Assembly (NCBI RefSeq): GCF_030269925.1
Contig: NC_085110.1
Coordinates: forward strand, 806,001-870,000
Origin: Bombyx mori
Taxonomy: Eukaryota; Arthropoda; Insecta; Lepidoptera; Bombycidae
Direction of reading: 5' to 3'
DNA length: 64,000 nucleotides
This document shows positions 46,524 through 58,448 of this stretch, piece by piece; the stretch's first letter is position 1; each line of letters opens with the position of its first letter. Below the pieces are notes generated by a model. That model saw only the letters and a program-made list of their open reading frames with translations. It did no database searches and was not told the origin of the DNA. A program made the translations under genes and the position numbers.

Positions 46524-46550
46524 CTATATATATATATATATATATATATT
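46524..46550. repeat. (TA)n microsatellite
   Basis: About 13 TA units lie where the minus-strand Bm1 tail should be, suggesting growth from the SINE tail. Confidence 0.85.
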
Positions 46551-46790
46551 TATTACTTAGATGGGTGGACGAGCCCACAGTCCACCTGGTGTTAAGCGGC
46601 TACTGGAGCCCATATACATCTACAACGTAAATGGGCCACCCACCTTGAGATATCAGTTCTAAGGTCTCAAGTATAGTTACAACGGCTGGCCCACCCTTCA
46701 AACCGAAACGCATAACTGCTTCACGGCAGAAATAGGCAGGGTGGTGGTACCTACTCGCGCGGACTCACAAGAGCTCCTACCACCAGTATA
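46550..46790 (-). mobile_element. Bm1 SINE in laminin intron 2
   Basis: Minus-strand body from tttattacttagatgggtgg to tcctaccaccagtatatg. It occupies about half of the 522-bp intron between laminin exons 2 and 3. Confidence 0.85.
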
Positions 46791-46792
46791 TG

Positions 46793-46825
46793 CACGGAAT
46801 AGATAAATAAGTTATCTATTCCGTG
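46793..46825. repeat. Perfect hairpin before laminin exon 3
   Basis: 14-bp perfect arms (cacggaatagataa and its complement) around the loop ataag, starting just after the Bm1 copy and ending 49 nt before the exon 3 acceptor, near where a branch point is expected. Confidence 0.75.
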
Positions 46826-46874
46826 AGTATATGTATATATGTATATTTTTATGTTTGTTTCTCGCTGTGGTTAG

Positions 46875-47070
46875 TGTAAATCTCATAGATGATATAATAT
46901 CCAGGCGTGGAACCGTCTGTGATATCTGCGAGGGTCCGGACGGCTCGTCTTTCCGCAGACATCCGCCATCACACGCACTGGACGGAGACACTTCAACTTG
47001 GTGGCAAAGTCCTACATTGGCTGCAGGCGAGCAGTATAAACACGTCGAGTTAATCACAACTTTGCCAGAC
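46875..47070 (+). CDS. Laminin alpha chain exon 3 (LN domain)
   Basis: The acceptor is ctgtggttag and the donor CCAGAC|gtaagt, phase 0. In frame with exon 2 it reads NVNLIDDIISRRGTVCDICE, then RRHPPSHALDGDTSTWWQSP and QYKHVELITTLPD. The CxxC pair, HPP, the DG and the WWQSP motif are hallmarks of laminin LN domains. The form is nearer the alpha-1/2 (wing blister) type than the alpha-3/5 (LanA) type, but this is tentative. The LN domain continues in an exon not found before 64000, so the chain is incomplete here. Exons 1-3 together encode 149 residues. Confidence 0.9.
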
Positions 47071-47877
47071 GTAAGTAAAACGTGTATCTTTCTTAATTAG
47101 GCGAACGGTTTTTGGTTAGTAATTGGGTCGTTGAAAGCTTCGAAAATTCACTGATTTCACTGTTTTTATTTTAATTACTAAGACTATTTTTTATTTATTT
47201 ACTTAATTACTAATTTTTGTTTTAATTACTAGACTAAAAAAAAAATATCTAAGACTGGTGTTTTACTGTGTATTTTTTTTAAGCTACAACAAATTTCACT
47301 TTTTGATATTTTTGATACATTTTGATTAAATTTCTCTAATTGAATTTATTATGAATCATTAGTTAAATTAGAAAAATGTGCATAATATAATTACGGAATC
47401 AGAGATATGCGTGGATTATAGGCATGTGCCTAATGTACTTTTGATGTATAGTGAGTCGGATAATCGATAAAATAAGATAATAAATTATTAGATTTATGAA
47501 AATTCTCTGGGAAGATTCGTTTAAAATTTGGGCGGTGTTTTTAGTTATCACCATCAGACCTGCACCTGCACGTAGAGATTTTCGAAAAACACGTGCTACG
47601 GACTCTTGCAAGGTGAATGACCGTTGTTACCTTCACTTTTATTCAAGAATGGTTATCTTCATTTGAAATAAGCAGAACCACAATAGTCTGTTAAAAAATT
47701 ATTTGGATTCTGTTGGTGTCTGGTGTAGACAGGTTTTTAGCTAAGCTTTCGGGGAGCTCATTCACACCTGCGTGAACACCGGTAACCTAAACTCAATGTT
47801 TCAATCAAATTCAAGTAACAGCTTTCCGACTGAAAAGCTCGACTGCATTACAGCGGAGATTGATAGCTTTGTCAGTT
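47071..47877. other. Laminin intron 3, no features
   Basis: AT-rich sequence after a strong gtaagt donor. No exon or repeat recognised. Confidence 0.4.
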
Positions 47878-48125
47878 TTGTTTTTATTGCTTAGATGGGT
47901 GGTCGAGCTCACAGCCCACCTTGTGTTAAGTGGTTACTGGAGCCCATGAACATCTACAACGTAAACGCGCCACCCACCTTGAGATACAAGTTCTAAGGTC
48001 TCAAGTATAGTGACAACGGCTGCCCCAACCCTTCAAACCGAAAGGCATTACTGCTTCACGGCAGAAATAGGCAGGGTGGTGGTACCCACCCGCGCGGACT
48101 CACAAGAGGTCCTACCATCAATAAT
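47878..48125 (-). mobile_element. Bm1 SINE
   Basis: Minus-strand copy from gtttttattgcttagatggg to ggtcctaccatcaataa. Confidence 0.85.
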
Positions 48126-49410
48126 AAATCAGTGCGGCAAGGCGGTTCTGGTAACGTAAATAATAAACAAAATAAATAAGCCTTCGAGACACTGTTCGGT
48201 GAAGAGACTCGCCCATGCAAGACTTGTCTAAGCCGAGACTCGCCCACACAATGACCGTGACCTTACAACTGGGGTCGCTTAAAGAAAACCACTTCCTATC
48301 GTGCAATAGAAGTTCGCTCTGCTCAACAATGACTCAGTCATACAATATTGTTGTCTGGTTAAAGCTATGAAAACTGGTATGCAGCAGTAATATATGTAGT
48401 ACATTCCAAAGGCTTTATCCGTAGATGTGAAGAAGTAGTTTTTTTGACGATTTTAATACCACGAGGACCAATTTTGATCAGATTTGTTTTCGTCGCTCTA
48501 CATATTTGTTTCTTCATATCTCAATTGTAAAACTCTCCCACCCTTCAAGTCGGACATTTCAGTACACGCGGCAAAAATAAGGATAATGATGGGACGTACA
48601 CGTGCAGGATAATACGCTTAACTACAATACAGTTTTATATATTTAATAAGCGATCATAACGCGGTGCCCTCCGCACGCACATTTTTTTTCTTTTATAATA
48701 TTAGAAATTAACACACTCTTCCTCAGAACGGGAGTTCCCAAGCTATAAAGAACATCTAGAATGAACGTAGTCCTATAGAAAACCCATAAAACCTATAGAG
48801 TACCTAGTCATACAATTATCCAACCTTCGATAAAAGTCTCAGAAGAAATAGCATACATTTTAATCGTTAAATATTGCCGCATTTTGCAAATAATAGATGC
48901 ACTTTAGTATTTTCATTCGACGATAGATGGCGCTCTAACATATTTATTTTCGCGCCAACTTTTTTTTTCCTTTACAATAAAACGTTCACTCAAATATAAA
49001 TCTCATAGCTCAATGAGACATGACTGTAACAAAATAATCACGTATAGAATTAATTTAAGAACAGTAATAAAACAGAAATGTGAAACTAATTTGTTAAGGT
49101 TATGCGTGGACGCGTCGAAAGCCACAATAATGTTTCACAAAATGATGCTGTATTAATACAATATGTTTATGGTGACATTTTGAAACACATATTTTGTTAT
49201 CGTAATAATTGTAGCTAAAATATTATTTTCAAATTCTTTTCAAGATGGCGGATAATGGTTAATATGTAAAACTTTTTAAATACAGCTAGATACGAAATTT
49301 TGCGTAGTAAAAAAAATATATACCGACATGTCTTCACGAACGATTGCCATCATACTGCAATAACATTGTGTAAAAAATACTTACTAAATATCTTTAGATA
49401 TGCGTAATTA
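48126..49410. other. Laminin intron 3, little recognised
   Basis: Only a decayed Bm1-like piece at about 48540-48610. No exon. Confidence 0.35.
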
Positions 49411-49414
49411 CAGA

Positions 49415-49600
49415 TCATATTATGAGTCCGCACGGGTAGGTATCACCATTTCGCTTTATTTCCGACATGCAACAGTCATGCGTTCCAATTTGATTTGATT
49501 TGTTGAAAAATGAAACAGAACTCTTGTCTCAAGGTGGATGGAAATATTCACATTGTGATACCCACAGGCTCCTCCACAGAACACCAACGGGGCGTGGTAC
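49415..49600 (+). mobile_element. Bm1 SINE, old
   Basis: Begins with tatgagtccgcacgggtagg; the rest is much diverged (gtcatgcgttccaatttg). Confidence 0.55.
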
Positions 49601-49849
49601 AGCTTTAAAATATAATTTGTTTACTATTTTGAGACTACAATAGACTACATAAGTTATAATTTATAAAGAACAATGGAAGTTTATCGCGCGTGGTCAAACG
49701 ATAAATCGCCTTGTGCACGGGACGATTATAAATAAACTTCCTAAATGTTTTCAAGTGTTATTATTATTTTTAAATGGTATTTAATACGAGACTGACTGAG
49801 CTCTAGATTGTCAGGCGAGCTCCGGACCCGCTCACATCAAGAGGTAGTC

Positions 49850-50027
49850 AGTGTGTTTTTAGTGCGAATTTTTTAACGTACTCGATAGCGTAAAAGTTAA
49901 CTCTAATTTGTATGCAGTTGAAACAACGCCCCTAGCGGCAAACGTAGGTAAACATTCCAACTCCATACAAAATTCAGTTAACTTTTACGTTATCGAGAAC
50001 GTTAAAAAACTCGCACTAAGCACTCTG
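49850..50027. mobile_element. MITE with long terminal inverted repeats, copy 2
   Basis: Both arms are present (tcgatagcgtaaaagttaac on the left, its complement on the right) around a longer centre than copy 1, including cccctagcggcaaacgtagg. Confidence 0.8.
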
Positions 50028-50389
50028 AGCCCATAAATATCACAACGTGGATGCTACCAACCACCTTGAGACGTGAGGTCGTTGTCTCAGTTGTATTGTG
50101 AGCTCGAATGTGGAGTGTTTTGTTCGTCACTTGGTTAAAACTTTTAAGACCTTTAATAAGAGTCTTAAGAGAGAGAGAATTAAGGTCTTTAATAAGAGGG
50201 TATTTCTATATAAAAATATATATCATATATAGTCAAGTTGATTTCCCTATGACTGTCAGACCAAATCACAATGAATGAATGCTTTGCAGCACGTAATTTA
50301 TAGGGCGGTAATACTCGTGCGCGCTTACGAGTAAATTATTTGTCAAAATTTACTTTTAACTTAGTTTTTTTTTCTTCTGTAATTTGTTA

Positions 50390-50815
50390 CTATACTATAC
50401 TAGTCTTGTATGGATCAGCTTGTTGGACAACGAAAGTGGCGGATGAAAGGCGATTGCATGCAGCAGAGATGCGAATGTTGCGATGGATATGTGGAGTAAC
50501 GAGAATGAATATGTTAGAGGAAGTCTGAAAGTGGCACCTGTGACAGAGAAGCTGAGGAGTGCACGTTTGGGATGGTATGGACATGTGATGAGACGTAATG
50601 AAAATGAGGTTGTTAAGAGAGTGTTAACTATGAATGTGGAAGGATTTAGGGGAAGAGGTAGACCTAAGAAGAAATGGATGGATTGTGTGAAAGACGATAT
50701 GGGTAGGAGGGGAGTTAGCGAAGAAATGGTATATGATAGAAGAGTATGGAAGGAGAAAACATGTTGCGCCAACCCCAGGTGACTGGGAGAAGGGCAGGAT
50801 AATGATGATGATAAT
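50390..50815 (+). mobile_element. RTE-like LINE 3' end
   Basis: Translates, with a frame change, to VLYGSACWTTKVADERRLHA, EMRMLRWICGVTRMN and EKLRSARLGWYGHVMRRNEN, then GRGRPKKKWMDCVKDDM. This is the C-terminus characteristic of RTE-clade reverse transcriptases. It ends in a run of atgatgatgataatgatg. 5'-truncated. Confidence 0.8.
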
Positions 50816-51204
50816 GATGACTAATCACGTGAACTATTTGTATTTATGTGTATATTATTGTTCGACAAACGAATTTGCGAGCTAAGGCGAACAAAAGTGA
50901 ACTATGAAATGTGTAAAATTAACGCACAATTAAAGCCTTATCAAGCATCGAGATCTTTTCTAAAATCGAAATTCGCTTTTGAAAGCCATTAAGTGAGCGA
51001 TAAAGCGCTAAGTAAGTCTCCCTATCTCCGACCGAGAGATTTCAAAGGCCCATAGTGTTCTTCTATAATGCGGCCATACGTTACTTTAGTTAAAGATTCA
51101 GTTATTTTATGTAAACGGCAATACACTTTGTCTTCAGCGATAATACTGGACAGGCAAATGCACTATAAGGGTTCCGAGGATCTTGATGATAATACGGATA
51201 TTAA

Positions 51205-51665
51205 TTAGATACTGGTATATGTTAGAGGAAGTCTGAAAGTGGCACCTATGACAGAGAAATTGAGAAGTGCGCGTTTGGGATGGTATGGACATGTGATGAG
51301 ACGAAATGAAAATGAGGTTGGTAAGAGAGTGCTAACTATGGATGTGGAAGGATATAGAGATAAAGGTAGACTTTTTTTTTATTGCTTGGATGGGCGGACG
51401 AGGTCACAGTCCACCTGGTGTTAAGTGGTTACTGGAGCCGATAGACATCCACAACGTAAATGCGCCACCCACCTTGAGATATAAGTTCTAAGGTCTCAAG
51501 TATAGTTACAACGACTGCCCTACCCTTCAAACCGAAACGCATTATTGCTTCACGGCAGAAATAGGCAGGGTGGTGGTACCTACCCACGCGGACTCACAAG
51601 AGGCCCTACCACCAGACCTAAGAAGAAATAGATGGATTGCGTGAAAGACGATATGTATAGGAGGG
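51205..51665 (+). mobile_element. RTE-like LINE fragment split by a Bm1
   Basis: The left part encodes MTEKLRSARLGWYGHVMRRN. The sequence is interrupted at 51370 and resumes at about 51616 with cctaagaagaaatagatgg. The copy at 50390-50815 gives the uninterrupted order. Confidence 0.8.
51370..51616 (-). mobile_element. Bm1 SINE inside an RTE-like LINE
   Basis: Minus-strand Bm1 with the T-run at 51371-51380. The flanking sequence agac is repeated at both junctions, a short apparent target duplication. Confidence 0.85.
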
Positions 51666-51667
51666 GA

Positions 51668-51802
51668 ATGTAGAGTATATAGATAACGAATATCCAGACA
51701 AAGAGGAAATAAACCTGTTCATCACACAAATGCTTGCTCCATGTGGGAATCGAACCCACGACCCTCGGCGCAATAGTCAGGGGCGTTCACTGCTGCACCC
51801 AC
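51668..51802 (-). mobile_element. Second tRNA-derived SINE family
   Basis: On the minus strand tgggtgcagcagtgaacg precedes the B-box region gtgggttcgattcccacat, followed by agcaagcatttgtgtgatga and gttatctatatactctac. This head-and-tail form recurs in lepidopteran genomes. It differs from both Bm1 and the unit at 16645. Confidence 0.55.
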
Positions 51803-51805
51803 TTT

Positions 51806-52213
51806 GATAAAGCGGCACGACACGAGAACCCTCTCATCGTGGCCGCCGGTAACTACATTCCTGATCCTGCGGACAGAATGGAAAGCAGTCAACGTCGCCC
51901 CAAACACGTCATTTTGGATCCTCCCGATCCACTAACGGTGCTTTTAGGTTCCTCAGCACCGGTCATCGTTCTCGTCGAATCCGTCGCTTGCGACGAAGGG
52001 CTCGACGAGTAAATTAACCCTCAAATACAGCCCACTGAGTTTCTCGCCGGATCTTCTCAGTGGGTCGCGTTTCCGATCCGGTGGTAGATTCTGCGAAGCA
52101 TGGCTCAGGCTTGAGCTCCGTGAGCCTCCTCACCTACTAGTTAAGGTCACGCTGATAGTTGATAGCTGATAGCTAATTAGCCTCTCAAGGCTCTGAGCTT
52201 AGGTAGGAAAAAA
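51806..52213 (+). mobile_element. LINE family A 3' end with coding tail
   Basis: The frame FDKAARHENPLIVAAGNYIP ... VESVACDEGLDE ends at a stop near 52010. The complete 3' UTR follows (cccactgagtttctcgccgg, cgtttccgatccggtggtag) and a poly(A) after taggtaggaaaaa. This copy links the coding end to the UTR that is scattered elsewhere in the window. Confidence 0.85.
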
Positions 52214-54686
52214 AGAAGCTGCACTACTAAGTCAGTCAAATAAACGGTTCGCGATTGTACCAAGCAAACCAATTCGTATTAATTCGATTCAATAAAACGA
52301 GCCCCCAATCAACTGATAGTTGAATTCAAACAATGAAATTGAATAAAATATACCCCCACTTATTTCAATACACAGACGGCTCTATCGCTTATCAATATTC
52401 TTTCTGATAACCAGTGGATGTCACCAGAACTTATCATAAAAACTTTGGATTACACTTATCGTCAATATTTTCGGATAAAACTACGATACAAAGAGATTCA
52501 AATTTGGTTGTCTTTAAACTATTCTATTGTTACTTACGATTTATATTAGGAAAGTCATGTACAGCTTTATTTTCGTTTAATTTTGTATAATATATGAAAA
52601 TATCTATAAAATATTAGTGTTCACCGAGTAAAATTGTGTGTTTTTGTGAATCGTAAAAGAAGCAACCATGTTTTTGTATATTAGAATTAAGTTTTGAGAC
52701 AAATAACCTTCAAAAGAGGTTTAAGAAGAGTCTTCAGTTATAAGTAGCGACGTGACTTTGTTTATTGCCGAGCTGAAATTAATAGCCAACGGTAACTATT
52801 TACCATCAGGTGGACCCTTAGCTCGTCTGTATCGAACAGCAGTAAAAAATTTTATTATTGTTAATTTAGTATTTTTATTGGTAATCACTATTATCAGTTT
52901 TATGATTTTAAAAGTAAAAAAGCCTATTTGGGGATCGATCACACGGTCTACCAAGTTTTAAGTGGTTACCGGATTCCATAGACTTCATAACGTAAATGCC
53001 GCGGAATACGTGGCAACTTCGCGGCAGAACTGGGAAAAATGCCGAGGCCTACGCGAGCATGCATAAAATCCACCCTCCCCCCTTGTAAAATGTACAATTT
53101 TTAACTATCAAATAAATTCTATTATATTTACCAAAAACAGTACAGTAAGAAATAATACAGTTGGATTAGTAAGATAAAGCATTTTAATTTTATTTTATTA
53201 TCTGGTGAATTTTCCAATTATTATTATATCAGCATTGCGAATGTATAAAACAGAAATGTCTGACACTTGTGTTAATTAAAAATTAATCTAATTAGTAATA
53301 CTATTCTGTACAATGTTCATTATTGTATTACATAAGTAAACTAAATTTATATACATACATGAACACGGGCTGCTCTGAGTACATCCTTTATTTATTTGAA
53401 GTAAAGCTGTTGTATTGTTTGTAAGAGGAACACTGCTGCTTGAGATACAGGTTTTACCACCTAGTTCAAGCACAAATGCAAATTATGATTGTTTTTCTAT
53501 TTCTATGTTAACAATAAATAAATAAAAATTTATTGGTAAATATGGATAGATGAATTCTGGGTAAACCTGGTTGAGTGTACGTCTTGAGGCCTGGGGTCGA
53601 AATCTCAATTGTATTCTATAAATATTCTAAAATAGCACAATTACGATGTGATTCGATTTATGACTCAGTTTGGCGCTTATCATCGGGAGAGCCGCAAGGT
53701 TTACCTAAATATGTACACAGCTAGAAAAATCTTATGATATATTTTCGATTAGCCTCAACTCACCCCACTCAGTTAAATACGAGGAGGGATCACACTAAAG
53801 CTCGTAAAATATTAGATAAATCTAATATCTTTATCATTTATATTGACCAGTTAGAGACAATTAGAAAATAATATCATGAAACCGAATCTTAAACTCGACT
53901 TTATGAAAGAATTGAAACTGGTTTGTGCATCGGTAACAACATCCAAAAACAATACCTTAAAACATTGATAAATATGTAGTTTATTATTCTAGAAAACAAA
54001 GTATATATACATATTTTAATATCTATGTCCTTATTTTCTTTTCAAATACTTTTAATAATATTTACGAGAGCGAAGTGGAAAGTATTATACAATAACAATT
54101 GAAAGATTTTTTGTACATACAAATCCTTATCATTTTCCACTGATGTATATATAACTCAAAATATCTGATCTAATCTGGCAGAAACATTTACGAGATATAT
54201 GCAACAGTGGACTTTGAATTTGTAAATAAGCATGCTGGCTTTTTTTGCTAGTTCAACAATTAACTTTACCTTTTGTAGTTCCACTATATGTCCTGAATTA
54301 GAACGCATGCAAAACACATTCTCTTTTTTTACTGATAATTACTGGACTGTTGACTTTGACAGGCAATTGACGGACGCAAGGATTAAATTATTCCATTATA
54401 GTGCATTATTGCCACGCCATTTTCTTCATTGCGTGATCTGTTCGACAGTCAAAATATCCTTAACTTCAGTTAAGACGTAGAAATCACGTAATCACAATAT
54501 GTCTTTCAATTATTGGCACCTACCTAGTCAACTGTCAAGTTTTACATATTGCTCATAAGTTACCACCCATAAGCACTTGTGAATGCTCACTAAAGCTAAT
54601 CGTAGTTACTCGTGCTATATCTTAATATTAAACATTATTTACACAAACACCAGTTCATCTCTAGAGAAGATTTAAGAGTTAAAGCT
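52214..54686. other. Laminin intron 3 sequence
   Basis: Contains a small LINE B tail piece at 52782-52830 and a decayed Bm1 at about 52935-53040. Otherwise AT-rich with no exon. Confidence 0.35.
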
Positions 54687-54864
54687 TTAGTCAGGTGTAG
54701 AGTGCCGGAATATTCCTCCGATGACATTGTCTTCTTTGTCTCTTAAAGTCATTGTGACGATCAAGCCTATGATGGCTCCGAGCAGGACCCCCCCTGCTGC
54801 GGCGAGGATCACTCTTTGCGTCTGTGGCCACCGCGAACATGTCCAATACTGTTCACGGATGACA
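54687..54864 (-). CDS. Terminal exon of a small single-pass membrane protein
   Basis: Read on the minus strand: acceptor ttgttttag at 54865-54866, then 58 codons to TAA (54689-54687). The product continues from the exon at 60353-60148 in matching phase (AG + T = Ser). It reads VIREQYWTCSRWPQTQR, then the hydrophobic stretch VILAAAGGVLLGAIIGLIVT (transmembrane, with GxxxGxxxG), then RDKEDNVIGGIFRHSTPD. No canonical poly(A) hexamer was found close downstream. I do not recognise the family. Confidence 0.75.
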
Positions 54865-55285
54865 CTAAAACAAAAGCGAAAAAAAAATGTTTTTAAACTG
54901 TGTGGGTGCTCCTTTGTTAGGCCTTATTCATCAGTCCGATTTGAAGACAGGAGACATGCGACCGAAGTCTTCACTACATTAATTATCCGTAATAGTGGTA
55001 TTATTTCCATTCTAGTCCAATCCTCCCACCACTTCCTATTCTACTCCCTACCCTAAACCTATCCAAGGCTTAGCAAACCCAAGTAGATAGGATGTCTGAC
55101 AGATAGCTAAACCGGTCCTAAAGCTGTGGGCCAAATTAAATTATCTGAATACACGACGTAGGTCTTTCAGCTATCGACATAATGACCAGGAATACTAAAA
55201 TAAGTACAGTGTTAAGAATAAATACCCTACGATGAAAAACCACAAAGGATCACTAGGGTAATATTACTTTTACTACTCATTTTAT

Positions 55286-55520
55286 TACTGGCGGTAGGAG
55301 CTCTCATGAGTCCGCATGGGTAGGTATCACCACCCTTCCTATTTCTGCCGTGAAGCAGTAATGCGTTTCGGTTTGAAAGGTGCGGTTGCCGTTGTACTAT
55401 ACTGAGACATCACATCGCAAGGTGGCGGCATTTACTTTATAGATGTCTATGGGCTCCGGTAACCACTTAAAATCAGAAAGGCCGTGAGCTCGTTCACCAA
55501 CCAAAGCAATAAAAAAATAT
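55286..55520 (+). mobile_element. Bm1 SINE
   Basis: Plus-strand copy from ttactggcggtaggagctct to caaagcaataaaaaaatatg, inside the intron of the minus-strand gene. Confidence 0.85.
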
Positions 55521-56087
55521 GTATATATATGTATATAGTTAGTGATCACAGTTGTTTTTTTAGATATGTACAACGTAAAAACCTTGAGTTAAGTTCTAAG
55601 GTGTCAGTTTTTACAGTACAAAGTTTGGATATTAGGACCAAGTAATAATTGTTTGTTATTTTCATCGTACCTTGATAACGTGTGCAGTTTTCAAGTGAAT
55701 CGCACTTTTCAACTTTGATAAATATTATATTATGTTGGTAAAAAATGCCCTAGTTTTTTTTGGCAAAATATCCCGATGACGCAAACTCGAAATCTATTAG
55801 AACGAAATCCAATAAACGTCATTGTAACCGGACAAGTCGGCGATAATGTTATCTAATCGCTGGTCTACACTCTACATGATTACAATGTTACCCAAATTCT
55901 GGCATCGTCAAAATCGACGTGTGGCTAACCAGTGTACTATTATCTGTAAGGAACAATCAATAAGACAAAAGCTACCATGCTCCTGTCTAGTGTTTCATTA
56001 GGCCGCTACAAGTTTCTACCTCTTCCATTCACTTAATCCGACACGGACCTATTTAGGGATTTGAGATCGAAGAAGTCCAGCACAGTT

Positions 56088-56331
56088 TTTACTGGTGGTA
56101 GGACCTCTTGTGAGTCCGCGCGGGTGGGTACCACCACCCTGCCTATTTCTGCCGTGAAGCAGTAATGCTTTTCGGTTTGAAGAGTGGGGCAGCCGTTGTA
56201 ACTATACTTGAGACCTTAAACTTGTCTCGGGGTGGGTGGCGCATTTACGTTGTGGATGTATATGGGCTCCAGTAACCACTTAACACCAAGTGGGCCGTGA
56301 GCTCGTCCACCCATGTAAGCAATAAAAAAAA
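56088..56331 (+). mobile_element. Bm1 SINE
   Basis: Plus-strand copy from ttactggtggtaggacctct to gtaagcaataaaaaaaaa. Confidence 0.85.
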
Positions 56332-57688
56332 AATACTTCCCCAGACTTCGGTTTTGGACTTTTTTTTTGATAGGCCTTTTTACTTCACCAGTTATTTGTT
56401 ACCATTTACAAAACTGCTAGTTATCTTCGGTTGAAACTAGAACCTTTTTTGCTTCAAGCACGTTTTACAGCCGAATTGGATTGCTCTCAATCAGAGCGAT
56501 ATAGATTTTGTCTCGCACACTAAATATAGGGACTCCCTAGCTCTTCCCTTAGAATATGGCTTTGGGCAATAATTAAGGTTTTCACCTACTGTCGTTTAAA
56601 CTAAGAGAAATCTTATTTCTCAATCCTTACGATATCTTATCTGAATTATTTTTTACTTTATTTTATACTTTCCGGGGAATGCAATAAAAATAAATATTTC
56701 CATTAAAACAACGTCAAAATCAGGTATACAATGATGTAACCATTAACAACGTACATCTCATTAATAAAGAATCAAACAACGTAAAGATATCACTCAACTG
56801 ATTGAGTTGATCTTTATCATGGGTTTTGCTTATTATATCATTGCTATTTATCAGCCTAGCAAGCAAATAAGACACGGTTAATTAAATACACTGAATTTTT
56901 AGATGACGAGATTTAGAGAAGTTTTGGAAACAACGCTCCTTAGGTATATGTCTCGCGTGTCCCCACAGGCGAATAGCCACTTAATGTTATTGTTTTTATG
57001 ATTCTGTCTCGACAGACGGCACCGGCGATATTCATTATAGCCTCCAAAAGCTCGGACTAAACCACCGGCAGAGAGCTAACTGCAATCACTACCAAAAATG
57101 CACAGAAATGTCCTCGCATGTCGTCTGTCAGTCTGACAGCTGTCATCTTTAGATCCGTTTATCTATTTTCGTCTTTGTTATCATTGTTTATCATATAATG
57201 AGGTAGATGATGTTAGCATCAGATTATAGGTTGTCCGCCTTAGGAAAGTAGATTATCGGCGTATTGTACTGAATTAGAGTTCATTGTTTTTACTTTTATT
57301 TACTGTTTTTACAAAGTATTTGGCCTTTTATCATTAAGATTTATGAAATATTAGATTATTTTCACTGATAACTCCAATTTAGTATAAGTTTAATGAAACA
57401 ATATTGCTTGTTAACACGATTATTAAAATTGAAAATGAGTTCAAGTATTTTATTACTTTCTTTATTTCCCGCGGATAGCAGACATCATTTAAATTACTAT
57501 TTACGGTTTAATATGCGTTTTTATGAGGCATCCTTCTTGACCTTAGTCACCAGGAATCACGAAAACTAAAGTATTCAAAGCAAAACATAATGACCATGGA
57601 AAATCATGAAATTAATTGGTAAAAATAATTTTAATTTAATTACGTTCTCAACTAAATTTCCTGGCACATTAATAGCGGTTTTGCTTAC
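56332..57688. other. Intron sequence, nothing recognised
   Basis: AT-rich; no exon on either strand. Confidence 0.35.
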
Positions 57689-57985
57689 TTTTTTTTCCTA
57701 CCTAAGCTGATAGCCTTGAGAGGTTATTTCAGCGTAACCTTAACTGGTAGGTGAGCTCACGGGGCTCAAACCGGAGTGATGCTAACACTGACCCTAGCAA
57801 GAGCAGTGCTTCGCAGAATCTACCAACGGATCGGAAGCGCGAACCACTGAGAAGATCCGGCGAGAAACTCAGTGGGCTGTGTCTGAGGGTTAATTTACTC
57901 GTCGAGCCCTTCGTCGCAAGCGACGGGTTCGACGAGGACGGTGACCGGCGATTGTGGTACCTAAAAGCACCGTTAATCAATATTT
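57689..57985 (-). mobile_element. LINE family A 3' end
   Basis: Minus-strand copy with T-run, 3' UTR and a stretch of coding end (gagcccttcgtcgcaagcga on plus). 5'-truncated. Confidence 0.8.
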
Positions 57986-58195
57986 ACTCTTTAATGACAA
58001 GGTCAACGTTAGCTTCTAGCCGTGACCATTCATAGTTTAGGTATTGGCATTCACAAGTCCATCTATCTGTGCTTCCAGCTTCTCAGAGCCCCTGTAATTT
58101 AATTTAAGATGCTATTCATCTGGTGCGTAGTGTTTGTCACAAGTTTTGAATATTATGTAGCTATTATTGTCTTACTTATTATTATTTGATTATTG

Positions 58196-58448
58196 TCTTA
58201 CTGGTGGTAGGACCTCTTGAGTCCGCGCAGGTAGGTACCACCGCCCTGCCTATTTCTGCCGTGAAGCAGTAATGCGTTTCGGCTTGAAGGGTGGGGCAGC
58301 CGTTGTAACTATACTGAGATCTTCGAACTTATATCTCAAGGTGGGTGGCGCATTTACGTTGTGGATGTCCATGGGCTCCAGTAACCACTTAACACCAGGT
58401 GGGCTGTGAGCTCGTCCACCCATCTAAGCCATAAAATAAAAAAAAATA
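58196..58448 (+). mobile_element. Bm1 SINE
   Basis: Plus-strand copy from ttactggtggtaggacctct to ctaagccataaaataaaaa. Confidence 0.85.

Noticed and set aside
46831..46874. An alternative start methionine for laminin at 46831
   Set aside because: The frame into exon 3 is open upstream, and MYICIFLCLFLAVVS looks like a signal peptide. However, exon 2 splices in phase and carries the essential start of the LN domain, so this is more likely intronic. An alternative promoter here cannot be fully excluded.
50239..50790. A host gene with a Lys/Arg-rich product
   Set aside because: The motifs match RTE-clade LINE C-termini and a second, interrupted copy lies at 51205-51665.
57751..58035. Plus-strand 94-codon frame
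   Set aside because: It is the reverse strand of the Jockey-like LINE 3' end, shared with several other copies.
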